Numbered from the stretch's first letter, positions 28,838 to 40,610 are shown. The stretch: DNA of 64,000 nucleotides from Stenotrophomonas mori (GCF_023556335.1 NZ_JAIKTS010000005.1:62001-126000), one strand, 5' to 3'. Numbers and translations are program-made. Notes: generated by a model not told the origin, from the letters alone.

Positions 28838-28938
28838 TCGCCGTTCTGCCCCCGCCATCGCGCCTGCGCTCCCCGGCAGTGGCCGGCGGACGCGGCTGCC
28901 CGCGCGGCGGCGGCCGGCCGGCCGGGAGGCGCGCATGA
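28834..28938 (+). CDS. 34-residue ORF bridging murC and ftsQ at the ddlB position
   Basis: An ATG at 28834 overlaps the murC stop (ATGA) and the frame ends in a TGA that overlaps the ftsQ ATG (ATGA at 28935-28938), so coupling is preserved on both sides. The product starts [12 protein letters not shown] and is rich in Gly, Pro and Arg; no domain is recognised. In related genomes ddlB lies here. The ORF may be the residue of a ddlB deletion or simply a spacer that keeps ribosomes moving into ftsQ. GGGAGG at 28924-28929, inside it, can serve ftsQ. Whether it is a functional protein is doubtful. Confidence 0.4.
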   Translation: MIAVLPPPSRLRSPAVAGGRGCPRGGGRPAGRRA

Positions 28939-29663
28939 GTGCGGTGCTGCGCATCCTCGCCTGGCTGCTGGCCATCGCCCTGGTGGCATCGCCGGTGGTC
29001 GCCCTGCTCAACGGCTGGGTCGGTGCCGAGCGCTGGCCGCTGACCCGCCTGCGGGTGCAGGGCGAATTCAAGCGGGTGCCCGGCGAGGACCTGCAGAAGG
29101 CGCTGTTGCCGTATGCGCGGGCGGGGTTCTTCGCGGTCCGGCTGCAGGACGCGCAGCACGCGGTGGAACGGCTGCCGTGGGTGGAGAGTGCACAGGTGCG
29201 CAAGCAGTGGCCGGACGTGCTGGAGGTCCGCGTGGTCGAGCACCAGCCGTTCGCGCGCTGGGGCAAGGACCGGCTGCTGTCCGAGCAGGGCCGCCTGTTC
29301 GCCACTCCGAAAGGCCTGGAGGATGCGCCGCTGCCCGAGCTCGACGGCCCGGACAGCAAGACCGCCGAGGTGGTCGAACTCTACAACCACGCCCGTGCGC
29401 TGTTCGCGCCGGCCGGCGTGGACGTGCGCCGGGTGGCGATGGACGCGCGCGGCAGCTGGTCGCTGGCGCTGGACAACGGCACCGAGGTCATGGTCGGCCG
29501 CGACGACGCGCGCTCGCGGCTCGGGCGCTTCGTGCGGGTGCTGCCGCAGCTCATCCGCACCCAGGTGCCGATCGAGCGCGCCGATCTCCGCTACACCAAC
29601 GGTTTCACGCTGAACTGGGGAACCCCGCCACCGGCAGCGAAGCAGAAGCAGGACAGGACATGA
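28935..29663 (+). CDS. ftsQ: Cell division protein FtsQ
   Basis: FtsQ is the bitopic membrane hub of the FtsQLB complex. The 242-residue protein has a short cytoplasmic tail, one membrane helix (about 5-27, ILAWLLAIALVASPVVALL), a POTRA domain (about 35-105; WPLTRLRVQGEF, LPWVESAQVRKQWPDVLEV) and the FtsQ beta domain (about 110-232). The cytoplasmic tail is short for the family. ATG at 28935 is supported by GGAGGC about 5 bases upstream. Its stop overlaps ftsA. Confidence 0.94.
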   Translation: MSAVLRILAWLLAIALVASPVVALLNGWVGAERWPLTRLRVQGEFKRVPGEDLQKALLPYARAGFFAVRLQDAQHAVERLPWVESAQVRKQWPDVLEVRVVEHQPFARWGKDRLLSEQGRLFATPKGLEDAPLPELDGPDSKTAEVVELYNHARALFAPAGVDVRRVAMDARGSWSLALDNGTEVMVGRDDARSRLGRFVRVLPQLIRTQVPIERADLRYTNGFTLNWGTPPPAAKQKQDRT

Positions 29664-30895
29664 ATCGCAAGGGTGACAAATCGCTCATCGTCGGCCTCGA
29701 CATCGGCACCTCCAAGGTGGTGGCGCTGGTGGGCGAGTATTCGCCGGGCAGCCCGATCGAGGTGATCGGCATCGGCTCGCACGAGTCGCGCGGGCTCAAG
29801 CGCGGCGTGGTGGTGGACATCGAATCGACGGTGCAGTCGATCCAGCGCGCCATCGAGGAGGCCGAGCTGATGGCCGGCTGCGAGATCCGTTCGGTCTACG
29901 CCTCCATCTCCGGCAACCACGTGCAGTGCCGAAACTCGCAGGGCATCACCCCGATCCGCGAGGGCGAGGTGACCTGGGGCGACCTGGACCGCGTGCTGGA
30001 GGCGGCCAAGGCGGTGGCGATCCCGGCCGACCAGAAGATCCTGCACGCGATCCCGCGCGAGTACGTGCTGGACGATTCGCAGGAAGGCATCCGCAACCCG
30101 GTCGGCATGACCGGTGTGCGCCTGGAGGTGCATGCGCACCTGGTGGTGTGCGCGCAGTCGGCGGCGGCCAACATCAGCAAGTGCGTGCAGCGCTGCGGCC
30201 TGCAGGTGGACGACCTGGTGCTGTCCTCGCTGGCCTCGTCGGTGGCGGTGCTGACCGCCGACGAGCGCGAACTGGGCGTGGTGATGGTGGACATCGGCGC
30301 CGGCACCACCGACATCGCGGTGTTCGTGCAGGGCGCGATCTGCCACACCGCCTCGCTGCCGATCGCCGGCGACCATGTCACCAACGACATCGCGCACATG
30401 CTGCGCACGCCGACCCCGGAGGCGGAGCAGATCAAGGTGCGCTACGCCTGCGCGCTGGCGCAGCTGGCCACCGCCGAGGAAAGCATCCAGGTGCCGTCGG
30501 TCGGCGACCGGCCACCGCGGCGCATGCCGCGCGCCTCGCTGGCGCAGGCGGTGCAGGGCCGGTACGAGGAAATCTTCGAGATGGTGCAGGCCGAACTGCG
30601 CCGCTCCGGCTTCGAGGAGATGGTGCGTGCCGGCATGGTGCTCACCGGCGGCGCCTCGAAGATGGAAGGCGTGGTCGAGCTGGCCGAGGAGATGCTGCAG
30701 ATGCCGGTGCGGGTGGGCATCCCGCAGCACGTCACCGGCCTGGGCGAGGTGGTCGGCAATCCCGTGCACGCCACCGGCGTGGGCCTGCTGCTGATGGGCA
30801 GCCAGATCGAACACCCGCGGCGTCCGTCGCTGCCCACCGGGCGCGCCGGCACGCTGTTCAACAAATTGAAGAACTGGTTCCGCGGCGAATTCTGA
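29660..30895 (+). CDS. ftsA: Cell division protein FtsA
   Basis: FtsA is an actin-like ATPase that tethers FtsZ to the membrane. The 411-residue protein has the actin-fold phosphate-binding segments GLDIGTSKVVALVGE (about 11-25) and VDIGAGTTDIAVF (about 212-224), the 1C/SHS2 subdomain between them, GMVLTGGASKMEGV, and the C-terminal amphipathic membrane-targeting helix (LFNKLKNWFRGEF). It starts at an ATGA overlap with ftsQ. The 174 bases to ftsZ break the run of overlaps and probably hold an extra ftsZ promoter. Confidence 0.97.
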   Translation: MNRKGDKSLIVGLDIGTSKVVALVGEYSPGSPIEVIGIGSHESRGLKRGVVVDIESTVQSIQRAIEEAELMAGCEIRSVYASISGNHVQCRNSQGITPIREGEVTWGDLDRVLEAAKAVAIPADQKILHAIPREYVLDDSQEGIRNPVGMTGVRLEVHAHLVVCAQSAAANISKCVQRCGLQVDDLVLSSLASSVAVLTADERELGVVMVDIGAGTTDIAVFVQGAICHTASLPIAGDHVTNDIAHMLRTPTPEAEQIKVRYACALAQLATAEESIQVPSVGDRPPRRMPRASLAQAVQGRYEEIFEMVQAELRRSGFEEMVRAGMVLTGGASKMEGVVELAEEMLQMPVRVGIPQHVTGLGEVVGNPVHATGVGLLLMGSQIEHPRRPSLPTGRAGTLFNKLKNWFRGEF

Positions 30896-31069
30896 CGCGG
30901 GACAGGTGGTGACACCGGCTCCGGCCGGTGGATTGAAGCAGGGCGGTACCCCGGAGCGGCGCGAGCCACGACGGATTCTAACGACAACTGCCGCAACGGC
31001 GGCGCGGAACGCACGGACAGGATGCCGGGTGGCCACGCCAAAGGAAGCGGTTATAACGAGGACATGGAC

Positions 31070-32308
31070 ATGGCACATTTCGAACTGATCGAGAAGATGG
31101 CACCCAATGCGGTGATCAAGGTGGTGGGCGTGGGCGGCGGCGGCGGCAACGCCGTGGCGCACATGGTCAACTCCGCGGTGGACGGGGTGGAGTTCATCAC
31201 CGCCAACACCGATTCGCAGGCCATCAAGAACTGTGGCGCCAAGCTGCAGCTGCAGCTGGGCACCAATGTGACCAAGGGCCTGGGCGCAGGCGCCAACCCG
31301 GAAGTCGGCCGCCAGGCCGCGCTGGAGGACCGCGAACGCATCATGGACGCGCTGCAGGGCGCGGACATGGTGTTCATCACCGCGGGCATGGGCGGCGGCA
31401 CCGGCACCGGCGCCGCGCCGGTGGTGGCGCAGCTGGCCAAGGAGATGGGCATCCTGACCGTGGCCGTGGTCACCAAGCCGTTCCCGTTCGAAGGCCGCCG
31501 CCGCATGCAGGTGGCGCTGAAGGGCATCGAGGAACTGAGCCAGCACGTCGATTCGCTGATCACCATCCCGAACGAGAAGCTGATCACCGTGCTCGGCCGC
31601 AACGCCACCATGGTGCAGGCGTTCCGCGCCGCCAACGACGTGCTGCAGGGCGCGGTGCAGGGCATCGCCGACCTGATCGTGCGCCCGGGCCTGATCAACG
31701 TCGACTTCGCCGACGTGCGCACCGTGATGTCGGAAATGGGCCTGGCGATGATGGGCACCGGCACCGCGCGCGGCGACGACCGTGCGCAGGCCGCGGCCGA
31801 GGCGGCGATCCAGAACCCGCTGCTGGACGACGTGAACCTGGCCGGTGCCAACGGCATCCTGGTCAACATCACCGCCGGCCCGGACTTCACCATGAGCGAG
31901 TTCGACGAGATCGGCCGCACCATCGACGGCTTCTCCTCCGAGGACGCCACCGTGGTGGTGGGCACCGTACTCGACCCGGACATGCAGGACGAAGTGCGGG
32001 TGACCGTGGTCGCCACCGGCCTGAACCGCATCGGTGCCAAGAACGCCCAGCGCCCGGGCGAGCGCGCGCCGATCAAGCTGGTGCGCAACGCCACCACCGG
32101 CCAGGCCGAGTTCGGCGGCGACCAGGAGAGCCCGGCCGATGCCGTGGCCAAGGCGGTGGGCAGCTCGCTGGGCATGGGCCTGCGGCGTCCGAGCTCGGAT
32201 ACCGCGGCGGCATCCTCGCCGGCACCGGCGGCTTCGGCGCCGGCCGCGGCCGAGCTGCCGAGCGACTACCTGGACATCCCCGCGTTCCTGCGTCGCCAGG
32301 CCGACTGA
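31070..32308 (+). CDS. ftsZ: Cell division GTPase FtsZ
   Basis: FtsZ is the tubulin-like GTPase that forms the Z-ring. The 412-residue protein begins [20 protein letters not shown], has the tubulin signature GGGTGTG (in [13 protein letters not shown], about 103-115), the T7-loop [11 protein letters not shown], a variable Ala/Pro/Ser linker (about 365-396) and the conserved C-terminal peptide [14 protein letters not shown] that binds FtsA. ATG at 31070 is chosen because ACGAGG ends 8 bases upstream, whereas the in-frame ATG at 31064 is too close to it. Confidence 0.98.
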   Translation: MAHFELIEKMAPNAVIKVVGVGGGGGNAVAHMVNSAVDGVEFITANTDSQAIKNCGAKLQLQLGTNVTKGLGAGANPEVGRQAALEDRERIMDALQGADMVFITAGMGGGTGTGAAPVVAQLAKEMGILTVAVVTKPFPFEGRRRMQVALKGIEELSQHVDSLITIPNEKLITVLGRNATMVQAFRAANDVLQGAVQGIADLIVRPGLINVDFADVRTVMSEMGLAMMGTGTARGDDRAQAAAEAAIQNPLLDDVNLAGANGILVNITAGPDFTMSEFDEIGRTIDGFSSEDATVVVGTVLDPDMQDEVRVTVVATGLNRIGAKNAQRPGERAPIKLVRNATTGQAEFGGDQESPADAVAKAVGSSLGMGLRRPSSDTAAASSPAPAASAPAAAELPSDYLDIPAFLRRQAD

Positions 32309-32703
32309 TGCCGTCGCCGGCGATGCGGTGCCCGGGCCAGGTGCCCGGCCCGGCCTTCCAGGGCCGGGGAGGCGTCCACGCGCGCAGCCGGATTGCGCGC
32401 GCGTGGCCGGCCGCAGCGCAGCGCCACGGCGGTTGATCCGGCCTTCCGTGGGCGGTCCCTTTCCGGACCCGCCGCGGAGGCGCCCGCACTGCGGCGGCCC
32501 ACCACGCCGGCGCAGGTACGGGCGGCACAACACCGGGGTTGTCCTCCCCGGTGGCGGTACCCATGTCCTTTGCGGGCGGGCCAGGATGGCCTGCCCGCTT
32601 CTTCCCTGCAGCGCGGGGCACCGCGCCGGGAGCGATGGGGATGCGTGTTATTCTTGATTGGCTATGGCCGCGTCCCATGCGGTCCTCCTGACTCCGACAC
32701 CCG
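32309..32703. other. ftsZ-lpxC intergenic region
   Basis: The 395 bases contain no recognised gene. A hairpin at 32349-32368 (CCCGGCC, six bases, GGCCGGG) shortly after ftsZ may slow or end transcription but has no T-run. The lpxC promoter should lie near GTTATTCTTGATTGGCTATG (about 32646-32665), the only A+T-rich stretch, though no good -35/-10 pair can be fixed. Confidence 0.4.
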
Positions 32704-33615
32704 ATGATCCAGCAGCGCACCCTCAAGACCACGATCCGCGCCACCGGCGTCGGCCTGCACAGCGGCGACAAGGTCTACATGACCCTGCGCCCGGCACCGG
32801 TCGACCATGGCATCGTGTTCCGGCGCGTGGACCTGGAGCCGGTGGTGGATGTCCCGGCCCGTGCCGACCTGGTGACCGAGGTGACCCTGTGCACCGGGCT
32901 GACCAGCGAGGGCGCCAAGATCCAGACCGTCGAACACCTGATGTCGGCCATGGCCGGCCTCGGCGTGGACAACGCCATCGTCGAGCTGTCCTCGGCCGAG
33001 CTGCCGATCATGGACGGCTCGTCGGGCCCGTTCGTGTTCCTGCTGCAGTCGGCGGGCATCGTCGAGCAGCCGGCGGCCAAGCGCTTCCTGCGCATCCTCA
33101 AGCCGGTGGAAGTGCGCGACGGCGACAAGATCGCCCGCTTCGATCCGTACGAGGGCTACCGGCTGGGGTTCACGATCCAGTTCGACCACCCGATGATCCC
33201 GGCCAAGCAGTCGCGGGCCGAGATCGACTTCTCCACCGCGGCCTACATCAAGGAAATCTCCCGCGCGCGCACCTTCGGCTTCATGCGCGACCTGGAGTAC
33301 ATGCGCGAGCGCAACCTCGGCCTGGGCGGCTCGATGGACAATGCCATCGTGCTGGACGAGTTCCGGGTGCTCAACGACGACGGCCTGCGCTACGCCGACG
33401 AGTTCGTGCGCCACAAGATCCTCGACGCCATCGGCGACCTGTACCTGGCCGGCGGCCCGGTGCTCGGCGCCTACGAGGGCTACAAGTCCGGCCACGCGCT
33501 CAACAACAAGCTGGTGCGCGCGCTGCTGGCCGATGCCGGTGCCTGGGAATGGGCCTGCTTCGATTCGCCGACGCGCGACGCGCCGGTGGTCTACAGCGCG
33601 GCCGCCTACGCCTGA
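32704..33615 (+). CDS. lpxC: UDP-3-O-acyl-N-acetylglucosamine deacetylase
   Basis: LpxC is the zinc deacetylase that commits UDP-acyl-GlcNAc to lipid A synthesis. The 303-residue protein begins [20 protein letters not shown]. Zinc ligands are His78 (VEHLMSAM), His237 and Asp241 (HKILDAIGD); the catalytic Glu77 precedes His78 and His264 lies in GHALNNK. Length and all key residues are normal. It closes the dcw cluster as in E. coli and Pseudomonas. It also shows that the organism makes lipid A. Confidence 0.97.
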   Translation: MIQQRTLKTTIRATGVGLHSGDKVYMTLRPAPVDHGIVFRRVDLEPVVDVPARADLVTEVTLCTGLTSEGAKIQTVEHLMSAMAGLGVDNAIVELSSAELPIMDGSSGPFVFLLQSAGIVEQPAAKRFLRILKPVEVRDGDKIARFDPYEGYRLGFTIQFDHPMIPAKQSRAEIDFSTAAYIKEISRARTFGFMRDLEYMRERNLGLGGSMDNAIVLDEFRVLNDDGLRYADEFVRHKILDAIGDLYLAGGPVLGAYEGYKSGHALNNKLVRALLADAGAWEWACFDSPTRDAPVVYSAAAYA

Positions 33616-33659
33616 ATGGGGCGGCCCCGGCGGGGGAGTGCAGGATCTGTGAATCCCAC

Positions 33660-33796
33660 CCCGCTTTCAAGCTGAATTTAACTATTTTTTAATAAAACAC
33701 TAACTCCCGGGTGGTCCACCACGGCTAGGATTTGCTCCGGCTTGGCGTTGGCATCCCTCGGGATGACGGGGCGCGGGGCGGCCTCCCGGTCAGTGT
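33660..33796. other. A+T-rich gap between convergent lpxC and dciA
   Basis: A strikingly A+T-rich stretch (about 33664-33706, with TTTAACTATTTTTTAATAAA) follows lpxC, and a small hairpin CATCCC-TC-GGGATG lies at 33752-33765. The genes converge here, so these are plausible termination signals, but no standard hairpin plus T-run could be drawn for lpxC. Confidence 0.45.
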
Positions 33797-34234
33797 TCAG
33801 GAACGGGTGCCCTTCACATCCTCCAGGCAGGCCAGGGCGTCGCGCAGGCCTTTGCGCGTGGCGGCCGAGACGGCGTGGGAACTGCGCTGGTCGTCGCGTA
33901 CCGGGGAGGGTGCGGGCGCCGTGGCAGTCTTGACGGTCACCCGGGTGGCCGTCAGCCCGATGGATCGGGCCGCGTCGAGCAACTGGCTCTGGGCTAGCCT
34001 GACCTTGGCATGCCAGACCGGGGACTCGACGAGGAAAACGAGGTGTTCGCCGTCCACATTGGCCAACCGGCAACGGTTCGCCAGCGCAGGCGGCAAATGG
34101 GGGCGCAACTGCCGGTCCAGCGCATCGAGCCACAGGGCTCGCCGCAACGGATTTCCAGCCTTGTCCGCCATGACCGCGTCCAGCGCCTGTTTCGGCGCGG
34201 TGCGGGAACGACTGCTGGATTTCGGCTCAGACAT
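33797..34234 (-). CDS. dciA: DciA-like helicase-loading protein (DUF721)
   Basis: DciA is the ancestral loader/operator of the replicative helicase DnaB in bacteria lacking DnaC. The 145-residue protein has the DUF721 core at about 15-115 (NPLRRALWLDALDRQLRPHL, ANVDGEHLVFLVESPVWHAKV, LAQSQLLDAA) and a flexible basic C-terminus. The ATG at 34234 gives MSEPKSSSRSRTAPKQ. It is divergent from the LytM peptidase gene with only 12 bases between start codons, so its promoter must lie within that gene. This lpxC-dciA-secA neighbourhood is typical of gammaproteobacteria. Confidence 0.87.
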   Translation of the reverse strand: MSEPKSSSRSRTAPKQALDAVMADKAGNPLRRALWLDALDRQLRPHLPPALANRCRLANVDGEHLVFLVESPVWHAKVRLAQSQLLDAARSIGLTATRVTVKTATAPAPSPVRDDQRSSHAVSAATRKGLRDALACLEDVKGTRS

Positions 34235-34246
34235 AAGAATTCTTCG

Positions 34247-35197
34247 ATGGCATTCAAAAAGATCGTAATCAAAACACGGGGGCGGCAGGCGAAAACACCC
34301 TTGGGGCGCCTGCAGGTGTTTTTCGAGGATAGGCCAAAGGCGTTGTTCGCCAGCGTACTGGGTGTGGGCTGTCTGCTGGGTGTAGGCGGCACGCTGGCCG
34401 CCGGCGCGGTCGGCAATGCCACGCTGCGCGCGAAGGTCGAGCACCAGGAGCAGGAGCTGGCCCGGGTGCAGGCCGATGCGCAGACCCAGGTCAATGCGCT
34501 GGCGGCACGGCTGGGCGAGCTGCAGGCCCAGGCGACGCGCCTGAACGCCCTGGGCGAGCGCCTGACCCAGATGGGCAAGCTGGAGGACGGCGAATTCGAC
34601 TTCCAGGAAATCCCCGGCCTGGGCGAGGGCGATGCCGGCCCGACCCAGGACATCCCGGTGAGCGCGGTCAACAGCGACTTGCAGGCGCTGGAACAGCGCT
34701 TCGCCGCGTCGGGACGGCAGCTGTCGGTGCTGGAGTCGCTGCTGTTCGATCACCAGCTCGAGCAGAACGCGGTGCCGTCGCGCATGCCGATCCGCAACAC
34801 CTACGTCACCTCGAACTTCGGTACCCGCGCCGACCCGTTCGGCCGCGGTGCCGGCAACCACAAGGGCATGGACTTCCACGCCCGCGTCGGCGACCCGGTA
34901 CTGGCCGTCGCCGACGGGGTGGTGGCCTTCTCCGGGGTGAAGGGGGGCTACGGCAATGTCGTGGAGATCGACCACGGCAACGGCTACAAGACCCTGTATG
35001 CGCACAACTCGCGCCTCAGCGTGCGCGAGGGCGGGCTGGTCCGCGCCGGCCAGGAAGTGGCCAAGGCCGGCTCCACCGGCCGCTCCACCGGCGCCCACGT
35101 GCACTTCGAGGTGTGGCAGAACGGCCGGGTGGTGAACCCGCGCAAGTTCCTGGGCGAAGGCGGCAATACCCCGGTGGGCCGCGTACAGCGTGGCTGA
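34247..35197 (+). CDS. M23-family (LytM) cell wall peptidase
   Basis: The 316-residue protein has one membrane segment (about 33-55, FASVLGVGCLLGVGGTLAAG), a coiled-coil (about 62-110, Gln/Glu/Ala-rich) and a C-terminal LytM domain (about 185-300). The zinc sites are intact: HKGMD (H-x3-D) and HVHFEVW (HxH), so it should be an active D,D- or endopeptidase rather than a degenerate EnvC/NlpD-type activator. It acts in the periplasm from a membrane anchor. Its start is 12 bases from the divergent dciA start. Confidence 0.9.
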   Translation: MAFKKIVIKTRGRQAKTPLGRLQVFFEDRPKALFASVLGVGCLLGVGGTLAAGAVGNATLRAKVEHQEQELARVQADAQTQVNALAARLGELQAQATRLNALGERLTQMGKLEDGEFDFQEIPGLGEGDAGPTQDIPVSAVNSDLQALEQRFAASGRQLSVLESLLFDHQLEQNAVPSRMPIRNTYVTSNFGTRADPFGRGAGNHKGMDFHARVGDPVLAVADGVVAFSGVKGGYGNVVEIDHGNGYKTLYAHNSRLSVREGGLVRAGQEVAKAGSTGRSTGAHVHFEVWQNGRVVNPRKFLGEGGNTPVGRVQRG

Positions 35198-35349
35198 TGC
35201 CGCGCCGCTCCGGGTTTCCGCACCCCCGTCCCACGGTGCCTGCGGCGCGAGGCCGCCGGGTGCCGCCGTCTCCCCGCATTCCCGCCTGAGCGGGCGGGGC
35301 CGCGCGGGCATGCGATCGGCGCTTGAATCGCCGGAGCGCTGCCCCAAGT

Positions 35350-35399
35350 TACAATAGGTCTTGCCATCGACAGGGCGCATTGCGCCCTGTTTCGTTTGT
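35350..35399 (+). promoter_or_regulatory. -10-like box and terminator hairpin in the secA leader
   Basis: TACAAT (35350-35355) resembles a -10 box, though no good -35 is in register. It is followed by a 9-bp perfect stem ACAGGGCGC-ATT-GCGCCCTGT (35370-35390) and TTTCGTTTG. This hairpin with a broken T-run stands 70 bases before secA. It may terminate the upstream peptidase transcript, or act as an attenuator if transcription starts at the -10 box. Confidence 0.5.
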
Positions 35400-35462
35400 G
35401 CCCGGCCGGTCCCGCTTGGGGTGGGGGCCGTGCGCGGCATTCCATCCAAACCGGTTCCTTCA

Positions 35463-38180
<2,718 letters not shown>

Positions 38181-38198
<18 letters not shown>

Positions 38199-38271
38199 AA
38201 GTTGAGTTGACCGTGGTGTAGTCCGCCAGGCGGGCTACGCCCCCATGATCCGTGCAACGGATCATGGGGGC
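38181..38271. terminator. Stacked perfect hairpins at the secA 3' end
   Basis: Three inverted repeats stand in series. The first, 38181-38215, pairs CACGGTCAACTCAACT with AGTTGAGTTGACCGTG around the loop GAA and includes the last secA codons and stop. The second, 38218-38238, is a GTAG...CTAC palindrome (CCGCC-A-GGCGG core), like a REP unit. The third, 38239-38271, pairs GCCCCCATGATCCGT with ACGGATCATGGGGGC around GCA. Only CTTT follows. They probably end or stabilise the secA transcript. Confidence 0.7.
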
Positions 38272-38786
38272 ACGATCTTTATCGCCGATACCCCGTGCCT
38301 TCGGCGCGCCCCCCTTGCCAAGGAGGGGCGCCTCATCGGGTGGATAGCAGCAACGCCGGCCATTGGCCGCGGCACGCCATCGCTACGCGCTGCCGCCCCA
38401 CGATCTGCGCCGCAAATTGCGGCCGCCATTCTTTTTCCTCCCCGGCCCGGTGCAGCGCACCAGGCGCTCGGCTGATCTGTGCCGCGCCACCGTGCACGCA
38501 GGCCGTCCTCCCGCACCTTGCCCCGCCGCACGCGGCCCACCCTTCGAACCGGCTCGACCGTTCGCGCTTCGCGCCGTGGCGCGTCCCCTGGCTCGGGGCT
38601 CTTCTCCATGCACGATCCCGGCGGGTGCCGATCGTTGGTCGCCACCCGCGGGGCGTCCCCGGGCACGCCGCATGGCCGCAGGTAGGAGGTTTGCCCCAGA
38701 CCGGGCCTTCTTGATGAACCGCGGTGCCGGGAACGCACGAACGCGGACGATTGCGTCGGCCACCGGCTTTTCGGCATGCTCGACAC
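38272..38786. other. secA-Nudix intergenic region, no gene recognised
   Basis: These 515 bases hold no recognisable gene. A G+C-rich inverted repeat, GGCGCGCCCCCCTTG paired with CAAGGAGGGGCGCC, lies near 38300-38332. The rest gives only arginine/alanine-rich frames. The Nudix gene promoter was not identified. Confidence 0.35.
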
Positions 38787-39734
38787 ATGACCTGTTCCCT
38801 GCGCTCCATCCACGTCGTGGCCGCCGTCATCACCGACGCGCGCGGCCGCATCCTGCTCAACCGCCGCACCGGCAACAGCGACATGGCGGGCTTGTGGGAG
38901 TTTCCCGGAGGCAAGCGCGAGGCGGGCGAGACCTCCGAACAGGCGCTGGCCCGCGAACTGCACGAGGAGCTCGGCATCCAGGCGGAGATCGGCGACTGGA
39001 TGATGGAGGTGCCGCAGCGGTATCCGGATAAGCGGCTGCGGCTGGAGGTGCGGAAGGTGGAACGCTGGAGCGGCACCGCCCGCGGGCGCGAAGGGCAGGC
39101 GATCACCTGGGTGGCGCCGGACAAGCTGGCCCGCTATTCGATGCCGCCGGCGGACCTGCCGGTGGTCGCGGCGATGCGCCAGGCCGACCGCTACCTGGTC
39201 ACGCCGGAGCCGGTCGCCGGTGCCGAGGCCTGGCTCGAACAGCTGGCGACGGCGGTTGCCGGCGGGGTCCGGCGGGTGCACCTGCGGACCCCGCTGGCGG
39301 CCGAGCGCGCCGCGCTGGCGCGGATGGCGGTCGCCCGGCTCGGCCGCAGCACCGAGCTGCTGCTCAACCGCGACATCGCGCTGGCGCGCGAACTGGGGGT
39401 GGGCGTGCACCTGGGCAGCGAACAATTGCAGCAGGTGCAGCAGCGTCCGCTGCCGGCCAGCGTTCCGGTCGCCGCGTCGTGCCACGACCTGGCGCAGCTG
39501 CAGGCGGCGCAGCGGCTCGGCTGTGATTTCGCGGTACTCGGCCCGGTGCGGCCCACGGCGAGCCACCCCGGTGCGCCGGCACTGGGCTGGGAGGCCTTCG
39601 AACAGCTGCGCGAACAGGTGTCGCTGCCGATCTACGCCATCGGCGGGCTGGCGGCGGCCGACATCGCGACCGCGCGCGGGCATGGCGCGCAGGGCGTGGC
39701 GGCGATCCGTGCGCTGTGGCCGGCAGCGGGGTGA
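38787..39734 (+). CDS. Nudix (MutT-like) hydrolase fused to a ThiE-like domain
   Basis: Residues about 5-130 form a MutT-type Nudix domain with a full Nudix box (GGKREAGETSEQALARELHE then ELGI), which in MutT removes 8-oxo-dGTP. Residues about 135-315 resemble thiamine-phosphate synthase (RDIALARELGVGVHLG, CDFAVLGPVRPTASHPGAPA, IYAIGGL). The pyrophosphate-binding TxTK-like loop reads TASH here and the substrate end is altered, so ThiE activity is doubtful. This MutT-ThiE architecture is known in gammaproteobacteria. It probably serves nucleotide-pool sanitation. The ATG at 38787 is chosen to fit the Nudix N-terminus; 315 residues. Confidence 0.88.
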   Translation: MTCSLRSIHVVAAVITDARGRILLNRRTGNSDMAGLWEFPGGKREAGETSEQALARELHEELGIQAEIGDWMMEVPQRYPDKRLRLEVRKVERWSGTARGREGQAITWVAPDKLARYSMPPADLPVVAAMRQADRYLVTPEPVAGAEAWLEQLATAVAGGVRRVHLRTPLAAERAALARMAVARLGRSTELLLNRDIALARELGVGVHLGSEQLQQVQQRPLPASVPVAASCHDLAQLQAAQRLGCDFAVLGPVRPTASHPGAPALGWEAFEQLREQVSLPIYAIGGLAAADIATARGHGAQGVAAIRALWPAAG

Positions 39735-39779
39735 GGCGAGGGCGCCGGCACACCGCCGACGGCGTTCACGGCCGGCGGC

Positions 39780-40610
39780 TCACCCGTGGCCGAGGCGCTG
39801 CAGCACCGCACGGGTGGGCCGGGCGAGGTTGAGGGTGTAGAAGTGCAGCGCCGGTGCGCCACCGGCGACCAGGCGTTCGCACAGCGCGGCGACCACGTCG
39901 GCGCCGAATGCACGCACCGCGTCGGCATCGTCGGCATAGGCCTGCATGCGCTTGGCGATCCAGCGCGGGATCTCCGCGCCGCACTGCTCGGAGAACCGCC
40001 GCAGCTGGCTGAAATTGGAGATCGGCATGATCCCGGGGATGATCGGCACCTCCACGCCCAGGCGCCGCACGGCGTCGACGAAGTGGAAATAGGCGTCGGG
40101 GTTGTAGAAGTACTGGGTGATGGCGGCGTCGGCGCCGGCGTCGATCTTGGCCTTGAAGTGGCGCAGGTCCGACAGCGCGTCGCTGGCCTGCGGGTGGGTC
40201 TCCGGATAGGCGGCGGCCTCGATGCGGAACGCGTCGCCGTGCTCGGCGCGGATGAAGGCGATCAGGTCGGCGGCATAGCGCAGGTCGCCCGGGTAGCCCA
40301 TGCCCGAGGGCAGGTCGCCGCGCAGGGCGACGATGCGCTTCACGCCGATGGCGCGGTACAGCTTGAGCAGCTCGCGGATCTCCTCGCGGGTGCCACCGAC
40401 GCACGACAGGTGCGGCGCGGCCGGCAGGCCGTGGTGCTGGTTGAGGTGGCGGACGGTCTCGGAGGTGTAGCTCAGGGTCGAACCACCGGCGCCGAACGTG
40501 CATGACACGTAGTCGGGCGCATACGCCTTGAGCCGGGTCGCGGCGCGGTCCAGCTGCGCGCGCTGATCGTCGGTCTTGGGCGGGTAGAACTCGAAGCTGA
40601 GCGCGGTCAT
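39780..40610 (-). CDS. metF: Methylenetetrahydrofolate reductase
   Basis: MetF reduces 5,10-methylene-THF to 5-methyl-THF with FAD and NADH, feeding homocysteine methylation to methionine. The 276-residue TIM-barrel protein has FEFYPPKTDDQ at the N-terminus, SCTFGAGGS, LRGDLPSG, the ITQYFYNPDAYFHF segment and PGIMPISNF. The ATG at 40610 gives the standard start; an ATG 42 bases upstream is in frame. It is convergent with the Nudix gene and divergent from the APC permease gene. Confidence 0.96.
   Translation of the reverse strand: MTALSFEFYPPKTDDQRAQLDRAATRLKAYAPDYVSCTFGAGGSTLSYTSETVRHLNQHHGLPAAPHLSCVGGTREEIRELLKLYRAIGVKRIVALRGDLPSGMGYPGDLRYAADLIAFIRAEHGDAFRIEAAAYPETHPQASDALSDLRHFKAKIDAGADAAITQYFYNPDAYFHFVDAVRRLGVEVPIIPGIMPISNFSQLRRFSEQCGAEIPRWIAKRMQAYADDADAVRAFGADVVAALCERLVAGGAPALHFYTLNLARPTRAVLQRLGHG

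Noticed and set aside
29591..32533. 980-codon open frame on the minus strand opposite ftsA-ftsZ
   Set aside because: It is antisense to securely identified genes and gives a His/Gln/Arg/Ala-rich translation; long antisense frames are expected at this G+C content.
38363..39031. 222-codon plus-strand frame between secA and the Nudix gene
   Set aside because: It runs into the Nudix gene in another frame and has only composition-driven sequence.
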